A stretch of DNA of 64,000 bases from Aeromicrobium marinum DSM 15272 (GCF_000160775.2 NZ_CM001024.1:2541241-2605240), one strand, 5' to 3'. Positions 41,728 to 50,729 are shown, numbered from the stretch's first letter. The notes: a model not told the origin generated them from the sequence alone. A program made the numbers and translations.

Positions 41728-42020
41728 GGTTCGCCTCGCTGCGCTCACGCCCTCGCAAGCTCGGGCTGGCGAACGCAGGTGGTGTTCGCCAGGAAGCGGA
41801 GCGACCGTGAGGGCGAAGTCCGAGGCGGACACCCGCGCCAGGTTCGCCTCGCTCCGCTCACGCCCTCGTGCCTCGGGCTGGCGAACGCACCCCGTCACGT
41901 TCGCCAGGGAGCGGAGCGACCGTGAGCGCGAAGCCCGAGGCGGACACCCGCGCCAGGTTCGCCTCGCTGCGCTCACGCCCTCGTGCCTCGGGCTGGCGAA
42001 CGCACCCCGTCACGTTCGCC
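41728..42020. repeat. Tandem repeat PAL-D, about 115-bp unit, 2.6 copies
   Basis: Units start at about 41728, 41841 and 41956 with GGTTCGCCTCGCTGCGCTCA (second unit: CTCCGCTCA). Each contains CTCGGGCTGGCGAACGC, whose core can pair with GTTCGCC sequences nearby. The array fills the entire 307-base gap between the metalloprotease and the enoyl-CoA hydratase genes. A single inverted copy lies at 57683-57752. Confidence 0.85.
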
Positions 42021-42026
42021 GGACGG

Positions 42027-42782
42027 TCAGCGCTTGCGCTGCAGGAAGGCCGTCATCGCCTCGCGGGCCTCGTCGCTGCCGAACAACCGGGCCGACTGCT
42101 CGGCGACCTGGTCCCCCAGGGCGTCGATGCGGGCGACCAGGTCGTGGTTGAGCAGCGCCTTGGTCTCGCGCAGGCCCTGCGGGTAGCCGAGCGTCAGGTC
42201 GGCCAGGGTCCGGGTCACCTCGTCGGCCAGCCCGTCGTCCGGTACGGCCCGCGTGACCAGACCGGCAGTCACCGCCTCCGCCGCGTCGAAGGTGCGGCCC
42301 GAGAGGAACAGGTCGGCCGCGGCACGGTCGCTGAACCGCTCCAGCAGGCTGAGCGAGATCACCGCCGCCGCCAGACCCAGACGGACCTCGGTGAGGGCGA
42401 ACGTGACCGACTCCGCCGCGAGGACGATGTCGGCCGCACCCACGATGCCCAGACCACCCGCCCGGACCGGTCCGGCCAGCACGACGACGACCGGCTTGGG
42501 CAGGGTCGCGATCTGTCGCTGCAGCGCCACGATCGCCTTCGCCCCGTCGACCATGCCGTCGCTCGTCGCCTCCGACAGGTCGGCGCCCGAGCAGAACACC
42601 CGGCCCGCCGACCGCAGCAGCACGGCCCGCACCTGCGGGTCGTCACCGGCGGTCGTCAGGTGAGCGGTCAGCTCGCCGACCAGCTGCCGGCTCAGGGCGT
42701 TGCGGTTGTGCTCGCTGTCCAGGCTGATCGTCGCGACCCCGTCCGCGACCTCCAGGTGGACCAGCTCGGTGTGCTCGGCCAT
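42027..42782 (-). CDS. Enoyl-CoA hydratase/isomerase family protein (AtuE/LiuC-like position)
   Basis: 251 residues, crotonase fold. Oxyanion segments RVFCSGADLSEA (about 66-77) and LAGPVRAGGLGIVGAADIVLA; the second catalytic Glu position of classical hydratases appears as TEVRLGLAAAVISL. It likely hydrates an unsaturated glutaconyl-CoA-type product of the carboxylase in the same operon. Its ATG overlaps the upstream ACAD stop (TGATG). It is the last gene of the operon. Confidence 0.85.
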   Translation of the reverse strand: MAEHTELVHLEVADGVATISLDSEHNRNALSRQLVGELTAHLTTAGDDPQVRAVLLRSAGRVFCSGADLSEATSDGMVDGAKAIVALQRQIATLPKPVVVVLAGPVRAGGLGIVGAADIVLAAESVTFALTEVRLGLAAAVISLSLLERFSDRAAADLFLSGRTFDAAEAVTAGLVTRAVPDDGLADEVTRTLADLTLGYPQGLRETKALLNHDLVARIDALGDQVAEQSARLFGSDEAREAMTAFLQRKR

Positions 42783-43942
42783 CAGTACGACTTCGGGAGA
42801 CCCAGCGAGAACTGGGCGACGAAGTTGAGCGCCATCTCGCGGCTGACCGGAGCGATGTTGCTCAGCCGGGACCCGGCGAGCGCGTGCACGAGCCCGTACT
42901 CGGTCGCGAGGCCGTTGCCGCCGTGGGTCTGGATGGCCTGGTCGATGGTGTCGGCAGCCGCCTCACCCGCGGCGACCTTGGCCATGTTGGCGGCCTCACC
43001 GGCGCCCATCAGATCACCCGCGGCGTAGAGGGCGGCCGACTTCTGCGTCAGCAGCCGCGCCATCTCGATCGAGATGTGCAGACGGGCCAGCGGGTGGCTG
43101 ATCGCCTGGTGCGCGCCGATCGGCTTGCCCCACACCTCGCGCTCCTTGGCGTACGCGACGGCCTTGGCCAACGCCCACCGGGCGCTGCCGGTGGCCATCG
43201 ACGCGGCCATGATGCGCTCGGGGTTGAGCCCGGCGAACAGCTGCTCCAGTCCGGCGTCCTCGCTGCCGATCAGCGCGTCCTCGGGCAGCCGCACGTCGTC
43301 GAAGAACAGGGTGAACTGCTTCTCGGGGCTGACGATGCCCATCTCGATCTGCTGCTTGGTGAAGCCCTCGGCGTCGGTCGGCACCATGAACAGCGCCGGC
43401 TTCAGCTTGCCGGTCTTGGCGTCGGACCGGCGGGCGACCACGAGCAGGTGGCTCGCCTCGTCGACACCGGAGATGTAGGTCTTGCCGCCGTTGAGCACCC
43501 AGCCGTCCTCGGTGCGCTCGGCGTTGGTGATGATGTTGTGCGAGTTGGAGCCGGCGTCGGGCTCGGTGATGCTGAACGCGTAGGTGGCGGTGCCGTCGGC
43601 GAGGCCCGGCAGCCAACGCTCCTTCTGCTCCTGGGTGCCGTACTGCGCGATGGTGGTGCCGACGATCGCCGGTGAGACGACCATGAGCAGCAGTGGGCAG
43701 CCGGCCGTGGCGAGCTCCTCGCAGACCGCGGCGAGGTCGCCGATGTCACCGCCGCCGCCGCCGAACTCCTCGGGGATCGAGACCCCCAGGTAGCCGAGTT
43801 TGCCGGCCTCGGCCCACAGCTCGGTGGTCTTGCGACCCTCGACCGCGGCCCGGTGGAAGTAGTCGGCGCCGTACTTGGCACCCAGCTGGGCCACGGCCTT
43901 GCGGAGCTCGCGACGTTCCTCGGACTCGGTGAATGCGCTCAT
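42782..43942 (-). CDS. Acyl-CoA dehydrogenase (operon member)
   Basis: 386 residues. ACAD signature FSITEPDAGSNSHNI (about 131-145), FFDDVRLPEDALIG, and C-terminal QTHGGNGLATEYGL. The usual catalytic-base region resembles branched-chain/long-chain types. The ATG overlaps the carboxylase alpha stop (ATGA). It is flanked by hydratase and carboxylase genes, so it probably oxidises one of the intermediates of the same branched or terpenoid acyl-CoA pathway. Confidence 0.9.
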   Translation of the reverse strand: MSAFTESEERRELRKAVAQLGAKYGADYFHRAAVEGRKTTELWAEAGKLGYLGVSIPEEFGGGGGDIGDLAAVCEELATAGCPLLLMVVSPAIVGTTIAQYGTQEQKERWLPGLADGTATYAFSITEPDAGSNSHNIITNAERTEDGWVLNGGKTYISGVDEASHLLVVARRSDAKTGKLKPALFMVPTDAEGFTKQQIEMGIVSPEKQFTLFFDDVRLPEDALIGSEDAGLEQLFAGLNPERIMAASMATGSARWALAKAVAYAKEREVWGKPIGAHQAISHPLARLHISIEMARLLTQKSAALYAAGDLMGAGEAANMAKVAAGEAAADTIDQAIQTHGGNGLATEYGLVHALAGSRLSNIAPVSREMALNFVAQFSLGLPKSY

Positions 43943-45879
43943 GCGGTGTCCCCTTCGGACTCGATGACGGCCAGGATGGCCCCCGACTCGACCTGCCGGC
44001 CCGCGACGACCGCGAGCTCGGTGACGACACCGTCGGTGGGTGCCGTGATGGTGTGCTGCATCTTCATGGCCTCGAGGACGACGACCACGTCGCCCTTGCT
44101 GACCGTCTGCCCCTGCTCGACCGAGACGGCGACGACCGACGCCGGCATCGGGGCCAGCAGGGAACCCTCCGCGACCACGTCGGCCGGGTCGACGAAGTCG
44201 GGGACCGGCACGAACGACAGCGTGCCACCCGGGCCGGTCACGTCGACCGCCTCGGTGGTGACCGCGGCCGTGAAGGTCTCGGTGACACCGCCGTCGATCA
44301 GGCGCACCCGGTCGGGTGCGGCGTCGAGCACCGTCACGTCGGGAAGTCCGACCGCGGTGAACGACCCGCGGTGCTGGGCGTACTCGACCGCTATCTCGTC
44401 GGCCCCCAGGGTGAAGCGCCGGACCCGCGGCTGCGACGGCACGTTGCGGTAGGCGGTCGGGATGCGACTGAGCACCCGTGCCTGCGCGGTGGCCGTGGTG
44501 GCCGACGCCAACGCCGCGGCCAGGGCGGTCTTGGCGACCGTGCGCTCGTCGACGGCCGGAGCGGTCCACGCCTCGAGGCGCTGGTCGAGCAGGGCGGTGT
44601 GCACCCGACCCGCGACGAACTCCTCGTCGGTGAGGATCGACCGCAGCAGGGCGAGGTTGGTGGTGACGCCGGTGACGCGCGCCCGCCCGAGAGCCGCGAC
44701 GAGTCGCCGGATCGCCTGCGTCCGGTCGGCGCCCACGGCGATCACCTTGGCGAGCATCGCGTCGTAGTGCACGCCGACGACGCTGCCGGCCTCGAACCCG
44801 GAGTCGACCCGCACGGCCGACCCGAGGTCGAACGCGCGGATCGTGCCGGTCTGGGGCGCCCAGTCGTCGGCGGGGTCCTCGGCGTACAGGCGGACCTCGA
44901 CGGCATGGCCCGAGGCGGCGGGCGGCTCGGCGGGCAGGGCGTCGCCCTCGGCCACCGACAGCTGCAGGGCCACCAGGTCGAGGCCGAAGATCTCCTCGGT
45001 GACGGGGTGCTCGACCTGCAGGCGGGTGTTCATCTCCAGGAACAGCACCCGGGCCGAGCCGTCGGTGCGCTGGTCGACGAGGAACTCGACCGTGCCGGCG
45101 CCCACGTACGACACGGCCTCGGCGGCGTTGCGTGCAGCGGTGTGCAGCACGGCCCGCGTCTCGTCGGACAGGCCCGGGGCGGGGGCCTCCTCGACGACCT
45201 TCTGGTGACGTCGCTGGATCGAGCAGTCCCGGTCGCCGAGGATCCACGTGGTGCCGTGGGTGTCGGCCAGCACCTGGACCTCGACGTGACGCGCCAGCGG
45301 CAGGTAGGGCTCGACGAACACGGTGGCGTCGCCGAACGCCGACGCGGCCTCGGCGCCGGCGGCGGCCAGCTCGCCGGCGAGGTCGGCGGGGTCGCTGACC
45401 ACGCGCATGCCGCGGCCGCCACCTCCGGCGGACGCCTTGACCAGCAGCGGGAAGTCGTCGGCCGTCGCGGTGTCGGGGTCGACGCTCAGGATCGGCACGC
45501 CGGCCGCGGCCATCAGCTCCTTGGCACGGATCTTGCTGCCCATCGCGTCGATGGAGTCGGGCGTGGGTCCGATCCACACGAGTCCCGCGTCGATCACCGC
45601 CCGCGCGAACTCGGCGTTCTCGGACAGGAACCCGTAGCCGGGGTGGATCGCGTCGGCACCGGCCGCGCGGGCCGCCTCGATCACCAGGTCGCCGCGCAGG
45701 TAGGTGTCGGCCGGGGAGTTGCCGGGCAGGCGGACGGCACGATCGGCCTCGGCCACGAACGGCGCGTCGGCGTCGGCGTCGCTGTGGACCGCGACGGTGG
45801 CGACCCCGAGGTCACGACACGTGCGGAACACCCGCCGGGCGATCTCCCCCCGATTCGCCACCAAGACTGAAGTGATCAT
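43939..45879 (-). CDS. Acyl-CoA carboxylase alpha subunit (biotin carboxylase + BCCP)
   Basis: 646 residues. N-terminal biotin carboxylase: LVANRGEIARRV (6-17), HPGYGFLSENAEFA, ATP-grasp loop KASAGGGGRGMR and FLEMNTRLQVEHPVTE. C-terminal biotinyl domain with EAMKM near residue 610. It carboxylates biotin with ATP and bicarbonate for the beta subunit encoded just upstream. Start ATG 45879 follows GGGAG by eight bases. Size and context fit the AtuF/LiuD (geranyl- or methylcrotonyl-CoA) type. Confidence 0.93.
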   Translation of the reverse strand: MITSVLVANRGEIARRVFRTCRDLGVATVAVHSDADADAPFVAEADRAVRLPGNSPADTYLRGDLVIEAARAAGADAIHPGYGFLSENAEFARAVIDAGLVWIGPTPDSIDAMGSKIRAKELMAAAGVPILSVDPDTATADDFPLLVKASAGGGGRGMRVVSDPADLAGELAAAGAEAASAFGDATVFVEPYLPLARHVEVQVLADTHGTTWILGDRDCSIQRRHQKVVEEAPAPGLSDETRAVLHTAARNAAEAVSYVGAGTVEFLVDQRTDGSARVLFLEMNTRLQVEHPVTEEIFGLDLVALQLSVAEGDALPAEPPAASGHAVEVRLYAEDPADDWAPQTGTIRAFDLGSAVRVDSGFEAGSVVGVHYDAMLAKVIAVGADRTQAIRRLVAALGRARVTGVTTNLALLRSILTDEEFVAGRVHTALLDQRLEAWTAPAVDERTVAKTALAAALASATTATAQARVLSRIPTAYRNVPSQPRVRRFTLGADEIAVEYAQHRGSFTAVGLPDVTVLDAAPDRVRLIDGGVTETFTAAVTTEAVDVTGPGGTLSFVPVPDFVDPADVVAEGSLLAPMPASVVAVSVEQGQTVSKGDVVVVLEAMKMQHTITAPTDGVVTELAVVAGRQVESGAILAVIESEGDTA

Positions 45880-45997
45880 GAGCTGACTCCCGGAAGAAGG
45901 TGACCGTAGGCCGAGCGAAGCGAGGCAGCGCGCCTGGGCGCAGCCCAACAGCGGTGAGGAACGAGCCGCTGGAGCGGCGACGAAGGAGCCGCGCGCG
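45880..45997. other. Intergenic repeat-like segment between carboxylase genes
   Basis: 118 bases without a gene inside the operon. It contains CGAGCGAAGCGAGGCAGCGCG and GGCGACGAAGGAGCCGCGCGCG-like palindromic pieces with GAGGAACGAG, a module also seen in PAL-C repeats. It may fold in the operon mRNA and modulate the relative yield of the two subunits. Confidence 0.4.
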
Positions 45998-47617
45998 TCA
46001 TAGGCGGAACACCCCGTACCCACCGGTGACGCCCTCGACGGGCGCGTTGTGGATGGCGCTGAGGCAGATGCCGAGGATGCTGCGGGTGTCCCGGGGGTCG
46101 ATGACCCCGTCGTCGTAGAGCATCCCGGAGGTGAAGTACGCGAGCGATTCCTTCTCGATCTGCGCCTCGATGAAGGCGCGCATCTGGGCGTCGCCCTCCT
46201 CGTCGTAGGGCTGGCCCTTGGCCTCGGCGGCTCCGCGGGCGACGATCGAGATGACGCCGGCGAGCTGCGCCGGACCCATCACGGCGGACCGCGCACCGAC
46301 CCAGCTGAACATGAACCGCGGGTCGTAGGCGCGGCCGCTCATCCCGTAGTGACCGGCGCCGTAGGACGAGCCCATGACGATGCTGATGTGCGGCACCTTG
46401 GAGTTGGAGACGGCGTTCACCATCTGCGCGCCGTGCTTGATGATGCCGCCCTGCTCGTACTCCGCGCCGACCATGTAGCCGGTGGTGTTGTGCAGGAACA
46501 GCAGCGGGGTGTCGGTCTGGTTGGCCAGCTGGATGAACTGCGCGGCCTTCTGCGCCTCCTCGCTGAACAGCACGCCCTGGGCGTTGGCGAGGATGCCGAT
46601 CGGGTAGCCGTGCAGCTGGGCGTAGCCGCACACGAGGCTGGACCCGTAGAGCGGCTTGAACTCGTGGAACCCCCCGCTGTCGCCGGTGACCTCGCCGGTG
46701 GGTCCGTCGACGATCCGGGCGATGACCTCGCGCGGGTCGAACGGCACCTTGAGGTCGGTGGGCACGATGCCGAGCAGCTCCTCGGGGTCGTGCTCGGGCT
46801 CGGCGTACTCCGCCGCGGGAGCCGGACCGAGCTTGCGCCAGTTGAGCCGGCGCACGATGCCGCGGCCCAGACGGATCGCGTCGTGCTCGTCGGTGGCCAG
46901 GTAGTCGGCGAGCCCGGACGTGCGGGCGTGCATCTCGGCGCCGCCGAGCGACTCGTCGTCGGACTCCTCACCGGTGGCCATCTTGACCAGCGGCGGGCCG
47001 CCGAGGAAGACCTTGGCGCCCTCCTTGACCATCACCACGTAGTCGCTCATGCCGGGGATGTAGGCACCGCCGGCGGTGGAGTTGCCGAACACCAGGGCGA
47101 CGGTGGGCGTGCGGTCGGCGCTGGCCCGGGTGATGTTGCGGAACGACCCGCCGCCGGGGATGAAGATGTCCTTCTGCGTCGGCAGGTCGGCGCCGCCGGA
47201 CTCCACCAGCTGGATGGTGGGCAGACGGTTCTCGCGGGCGATCTGGGCCGCGCGGCCACCTTTCTTCAACGTCGACGGGTTCGAGGAGCCGCCCTTCACG
47301 GTCGGGTCGTTGGCGACGATGAGGCACTCGGTGCCCTCGACCACGCCGATGCCGGTGACGATGGCGCCGCCGACGGTGAAGTCGGTGCCCCAGGCGGCCA
47401 GGCTCGACAGCTCGAGGAACGGGCTGTCGGGGTCGATCAGCAGCTCGATGCGTTCGCGGGCGGTCAGCTTGCCGCGCTGGTGGTGGCGGTCGATGTACCG
47501 CTGGCCGCCGCCGGCGATGGCCAGCGCGTGCTGCTCGGCGAGGTCGGCCACCCGCTCGAGCATCGCGGCGCGGTTCTCGGTGTAGGTGGGCGACTCGGTG
47601 TCGACGGTGGTCTTCAC
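45998..47617 (-). CDS. Acyl-CoA carboxylase beta subunit (carboxyltransferase)
   Basis: 539 residues. Carboxyltransferase halves: RGKLTARERIELLID (about 50-64), GTDFTVGGAIVTGIG, the N-terminal oxyanion region GNSTAGGAYIPGMSDY and the C-terminal GSSYGAGHYGMSGRAYDPRF. It transfers carboxyl from biotin to an acyl-CoA. Sequence style resembles the methylcrotonyl/geranyl-CoA carboxylase group (AtuC/LiuB). GTG 47617 was chosen for its GGAGGG Shine-Dalgarno. Second of the carboxylase pair, upstream of the alpha subunit. Confidence 0.92.
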   Translation of the reverse strand: MKTTVDTESPTYTENRAAMLERVADLAEQHALAIAGGGQRYIDRHHQRGKLTARERIELLIDPDSPFLELSSLAAWGTDFTVGGAIVTGIGVVEGTECLIVANDPTVKGGSSNPSTLKKGGRAAQIARENRLPTIQLVESGGADLPTQKDIFIPGGGSFRNITRASADRTPTVALVFGNSTAGGAYIPGMSDYVVMVKEGAKVFLGGPPLVKMATGEESDDESLGGAEMHARTSGLADYLATDEHDAIRLGRGIVRRLNWRKLGPAPAAEYAEPEHDPEELLGIVPTDLKVPFDPREVIARIVDGPTGEVTGDSGGFHEFKPLYGSSLVCGYAQLHGYPIGILANAQGVLFSEEAQKAAQFIQLANQTDTPLLFLHNTTGYMVGAEYEQGGIIKHGAQMVNAVSNSKVPHISIVMGSSYGAGHYGMSGRAYDPRFMFSWVGARSAVMGPAQLAGVISIVARGAAEAKGQPYDEEGDAQMRAFIEAQIEKESLAYFTSGMLYDDGVIDPRDTRSILGICLSAIHNAPVEGVTGGYGVFRL

Positions 47618-47660
47618 GGTGTCCCTCCGGTGGTGGTGTCGAGTGGCGCACTCCTGGTCC

Positions 47661-47769
47661 CGAGTGGCGCAGATCGGCGATTTCGGACGGCGTGTCGCGA
47701 CAGAACTGCGCCACTCGCGGGGCGGGGTGCGCCACTCGCGGGGCGGGGTGCGCCACTCGCGGGGCGGGG
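47661..47769. repeat. Repeat PAL-E with a triple 21-bp tandem
   Basis: Inverted arms CGAGTGGCGCAG (47661-47672) and CTGCGCCACTCG (47706-47717), followed by three perfect 21-bp units (47707-47727, 47728-47748, 47749-47769) starting TGCGCCACTCGCGG. It lies within the operon between the upstream ACAD and the carboxylase beta gene. Confidence 0.85.
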
Positions 47770-47780
47770 TGCGAGGGTCA

Positions 47781-48935
47781 TCAGTACCCCAGCAGCTTCG
47801 CGGCGAGGTCGTTGAGGACCTCGGTGGCGCCACCGCCGATGCCGATGATGCGGGCGTCGCGGTAGTGGCGGTCGATCTCGGACTCGCGCATGTAGCCCAT
47901 GCCGCCGAAGATCTGCACGGCCTCGGTGACGACGTGCTCGACCGCCTCGACGGCGGTGTTCTTGGCCAGCACCGCGTCGAGGATGATCGACGGGTCGGTG
48001 GTGGATCCGTCGATGGAGCGCTCGACGGCCTGACGGGTCAGGGCGCGGGCCGCGGCGGTGCGACGCTGCATGTCGACCAGCTTGTGGCGGATGACCTGGC
48101 GCGTGATGAGCGGCTTGCCGAACGTCTCGCGCTGGCGCGCGTACTCCACGGCCAGGTCGGTGGCACGCTGCGCGGTGGCGTAGGCCTGCACGGCCAGGCC
48201 GAGACGTTCGTTCACGAACTGCTGCATCACCAGGACGAAGCCGCCGTTCTCCTCGCCGACCAGGTTCTCGGCCGGGACGCGCACGTCCTCGAACGACAGC
48301 TCGGCGGTGTCGGAGCAGTGCCAGCCCATCTTGCGCAGCGGCCCGGTGACGGTGAAGCCGGGGGCGTCCTTGTCGATCACCAGCAGGCTGATGCCGCCGT
48401 AGCCCTCGCCGCCGGTGCGCACGACCGTGGTGACGAAGTCCGCGCGCACGCCGGACGTGATGAAGGTCTTCGCGCCGTTGACGACGTAGTGGTCGTCGTC
48501 GCGGACGGCCTTGGTGCGGATGTTCGCGACGTCCGATCCCCCGCCGGGCTCGGTGACGCCGAGCGACCCGATGGTCTCGCCGGCGAGTGTGGGTCGCACG
48601 TAGCGGTCGATCAGGTCGGCGTTGCCGGAGTCGATGATGTGCGGCAGCGAGATGCCGTGGGTGAACAGCGAGGCGAGCACGCCGGTGGACCCGCCCGCCT
48701 GCACGATCGCCTCGGTGACGATGGACCCGTCGACCAGGTCGCCACCGTCGCCGCCGACGGCCTCGTCGAACCCGACCCCGAGGAAGCCGGCCTTGGCCGC
48801 CTGGGCGTGCAGCTCGCGGGGCAGTCGGCCCTCGTCCTCCCAGGTCGGCAGGTGGGGCACGATCTGGTCCTGCGTGAAGGCCGTGACGGCGTCGCGCAGG
48901 GCGATTCGCTCGGGTGTGGTCCAGGCGGTGGTCAT
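47781..48935 (-). CDS. Acyl-CoA dehydrogenase, AtuD/LiuA-like
   Basis: 384 residues. Signature GVTEPGGGSDVANI (about 128-141), FEDVRVPAENLVGEENGGF, and C-terminal QIFGGMGYMRESEIDRHYRD with IIGIGGGATEV in place of the common YEGT-E motif, as in isovaleryl- and citronellyl-CoA dehydrogenase relatives. It introduces the double bond before carboxylation. The ATG overlaps the AtuA-like stop (ATGA). Confidence 0.9.
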   Translation of the reverse strand: MTTAWTTPERIALRDAVTAFTQDQIVPHLPTWEDEGRLPRELHAQAAKAGFLGVGFDEAVGGDGGDLVDGSIVTEAIVQAGGSTGVLASLFTHGISLPHIIDSGNADLIDRYVRPTLAGETIGSLGVTEPGGGSDVANIRTKAVRDDDHYVVNGAKTFITSGVRADFVTTVVRTGGEGYGGISLLVIDKDAPGFTVTGPLRKMGWHCSDTAELSFEDVRVPAENLVGEENGGFVLVMQQFVNERLGLAVQAYATAQRATDLAVEYARQRETFGKPLITRQVIRHKLVDMQRRTAAARALTRQAVERSIDGSTTDPSIILDAVLAKNTAVEAVEHVVTEAVQIFGGMGYMRESEIDRHYRDARIIGIGGGATEVLNDLAAKLLGY

Positions 48936-50704
48936 GCGGTCTCCTCGGTGGCGGGGGTCAGCAGCTCGATGGGGATGTCGACGACGCGGGCGCGCAACCA
49001 CTCGCCGAGCGCCTTGGCCTGCGGGTCCGAGCGGGTCGACGACGCGACGCCCTCGCCCAGCAGGCCGTGCACCACGATGTTGACGGCGGCGATCGAGGCC
49101 AGGGGGTGCACCTCGACGTCGAGCGGTGCGGCCTCGGGCAGCAGCTCACGGACCCGGTCGGGGGTGAGCTGTGCCGCGAGCCACGCGAAGGCCGCCTCAC
49201 GGCGGGGGTGCTCGGCCGGGATCCACACACCGACGTTGGCGTCGCCGCCCTTGTCGCCGGACCTGGCGTGGACGAGCTCGCCCAACGGCACCCGCCGCGT
49301 CTCCGAGGGGTCGGTGGATTCGCGACCTTCTGAGGCCTCATTCGGTCGCACATCCACCGCCGGGCCGGCAACGGAGCCATTCGGTCGCAGATCCACCGCC
49401 CCGGGGGGAGGGGCGATGTCCTCGCGGCGGCCGTCGGCGTGCACCACCACGTGCGGCACCTCGGTCTGCGGCACGTAGGCGGCGCGGTAGACCCCGACGG
49501 GGGTCCCGGCGGCCGGGGGCCGGGTGACGGTGAAACCGGGGTAGGACGCCAGGGCCAGCTGCACGGCGGCGTCGCTGAAGGCGCGGCCGACCGGCTCCGC
49601 CGCGTCGTCACGGACATGGCAGCGCAGCTGGCTCGTGGCCGCCGCCTGGGTCTCGGGGTCGAACCGGTCGGTGCGGTCGAGCTGCCACTCGATCTGCGCG
49701 GGCGGGGTGCCCGCGGCGAGCGCGGCCTCGATCTGACCGCGGATCCACGCGGCCTTGGCCGGGATGTCGAGCCCGGTCAGCAGGAACTCCACGCTGTTGC
49801 GGTACCCGCCGAGGGTGTTGAGGCAGACCTTGGTGGTCGCCGGCGGAGCCGACCCGCGGACGCCGGAGATCGCGACCCGGTCGGCACCCACCTGCTCCAG
49901 ACGCACCGAGTCGAGGTGGGTCGCGACGTCGGGGTTGAGGTACACCGGGCCCTGCACCTCGTACACCAGCTGGGCGGTGACGGTGTCGACCGTGACGGCT
50001 CCCCCGGTCTCGTCGTGCTTGGTGATGACCGAGGAGCCGTCGGCGGCGATCTCGGCGATGGGGAAGCCCAGCGGTCGGGTGAGGTCGAGGCTGCGGAAGC
50101 CGCTGAAGTTGCCGCCCGTGGCCTGGGTGCCGCACTCGATGACGTGGCCGGCGACCACGGCGCCCGCCAGCGCGTCGACCTCGTCACGACCCCACCCGAA
50201 GGCCGCGATGGCCGGTCCCACCACCACCGAGGCGTCGGTGACCCGGCCCGTGACCACGACGTCGGCCCCTGCCTGCAGGGCGGCCGCGATGCCGAAGGCG
50301 CCGAGATAGGCGTTGGCCGTCAGGGTGCTGCCGAACCCGAGCTCGTCGGCGCGGGGCGCGAGGTCGTCGCCCTCGACGTGGGCGATCGTGACGTCGACGG
50401 CCTGTTCGGCCGCGATGGTGCGGAGCACGTCGGCCAGCCCCGCGGGGTTCAGGCCGCCGGCGTTGGTGACGATCCGGACCCCCCGGTCCTTCGCGAGGGC
50501 GAGGTTCGCGGTCATCTGGCGCACGAACGTCTTGGCGTAGCCGGCGTCGGGGTTCTTCATCCGGTCCCGACCCAGGATCAGCATGGTCAGCTCGGCGAGG
50601 TAGTCACCGGTGAGGAAGTCGAGGTCACCCCCGGCGAGCATCTCGCCCATCGCCGACGCCCGATCGCCGTAGTAGCCACTGCAGTTGCCGATGCGGATCG
50701 TCAC
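48932..50704 (-). CDS. AtuA-family acyclic terpene utilisation-like protein
   Basis: 590 residues. The N-terminal AtuA (DUF1446) domain is clear: RIGNCSGYYGDRASAM at 4-19, VTNAGGLNPAGLADVL, VVTGRVTDASVVVGP and GTQATGGNFSGF. The C-terminal ferredoxin-fold-like AtuA domain starts near ARSGDKGGDANVGVW. Function is not biochemically settled; it always accompanies carboxylase/ACAD genes. Between the domains, residues about 435-465 are encoded by a PAL-B repeat. Start GTG 50704; first gene of the operon, facing the operator at 50730. Confidence 0.9.
   Translation of the reverse strand: MTIRIGNCSGYYGDRASAMGEMLAGGDLDFLTGDYLAELTMLILGRDRMKNPDAGYAKTFVRQMTANLALAKDRGVRIVTNAGGLNPAGLADVLRTIAAEQAVDVTIAHVEGDDLAPRADELGFGSTLTANAYLGAFGIAAALQAGADVVVTGRVTDASVVVGPAIAAFGWGRDEVDALAGAVVAGHVIECGTQATGGNFSGFRSLDLTRPLGFPIAEIAADGSSVITKHDETGGAVTVDTVTAQLVYEVQGPVYLNPDVATHLDSVRLEQVGADRVAISGVRGSAPPATTKVCLNTLGGYRNSVEFLLTGLDIPAKAAWIRGQIEAALAAGTPPAQIEWQLDRTDRFDPETQAAATSQLRCHVRDDAAEPVGRAFSDAAVQLALASYPGFTVTRPPAAGTPVGVYRAAYVPQTEVPHVVVHADGRREDIAPPPGAVDLRPNGSVAGPAVDVRPNEASEGRESTDPSETRRVPLGELVHARSGDKGGDANVGVWIPAEHPRREAAFAWLAAQLTPDRVRELLPEAAPLDVEVHPLASIAAVNIVVHGLLGEGVASSTRSDPQAKALGEWLRARVVDIPIELLTPATEETA
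49312..49401. repeat. Palindromic repeat PAL-B, copy 2, inside a coding sequence
   Basis: Bounded by GGTGGATTCGCGACC and GGTCGCAGATCCACCGCCCC, with internal inverse modules (TTCGGTCGCACATCCACCGC). Matches the intergenic copies at 25685 and 61728. It is in frame in the AtuA-like gene and encodes a Pro/Gly/Asp-rich linker between its two domains. Confidence 0.85.
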
Positions 50705-50729
50705 CTGAGCATCGTGCCCCTCAATCAAC

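Noticed and set aside
41728-42020. Possible CRISPR array
   Set aside because: The units are about 115 bp with no unique spacers between short repeats, and there are no cas genes nearby.
43943-45577. Upstream extension of the acyl-CoA dehydrogenase frame over the carboxylase alpha gene
   Set aside because: It is an out-of-frame shadow of the biotin carboxylase; the dehydrogenase similarity begins at the ATG overlapping the carboxylase stop.
47707-47769. Possible short CRISPR or VNTR-coded protein repeats
   Set aside because: The 21-bp units are directly adjacent without spacers and lie outside any coding sequence.
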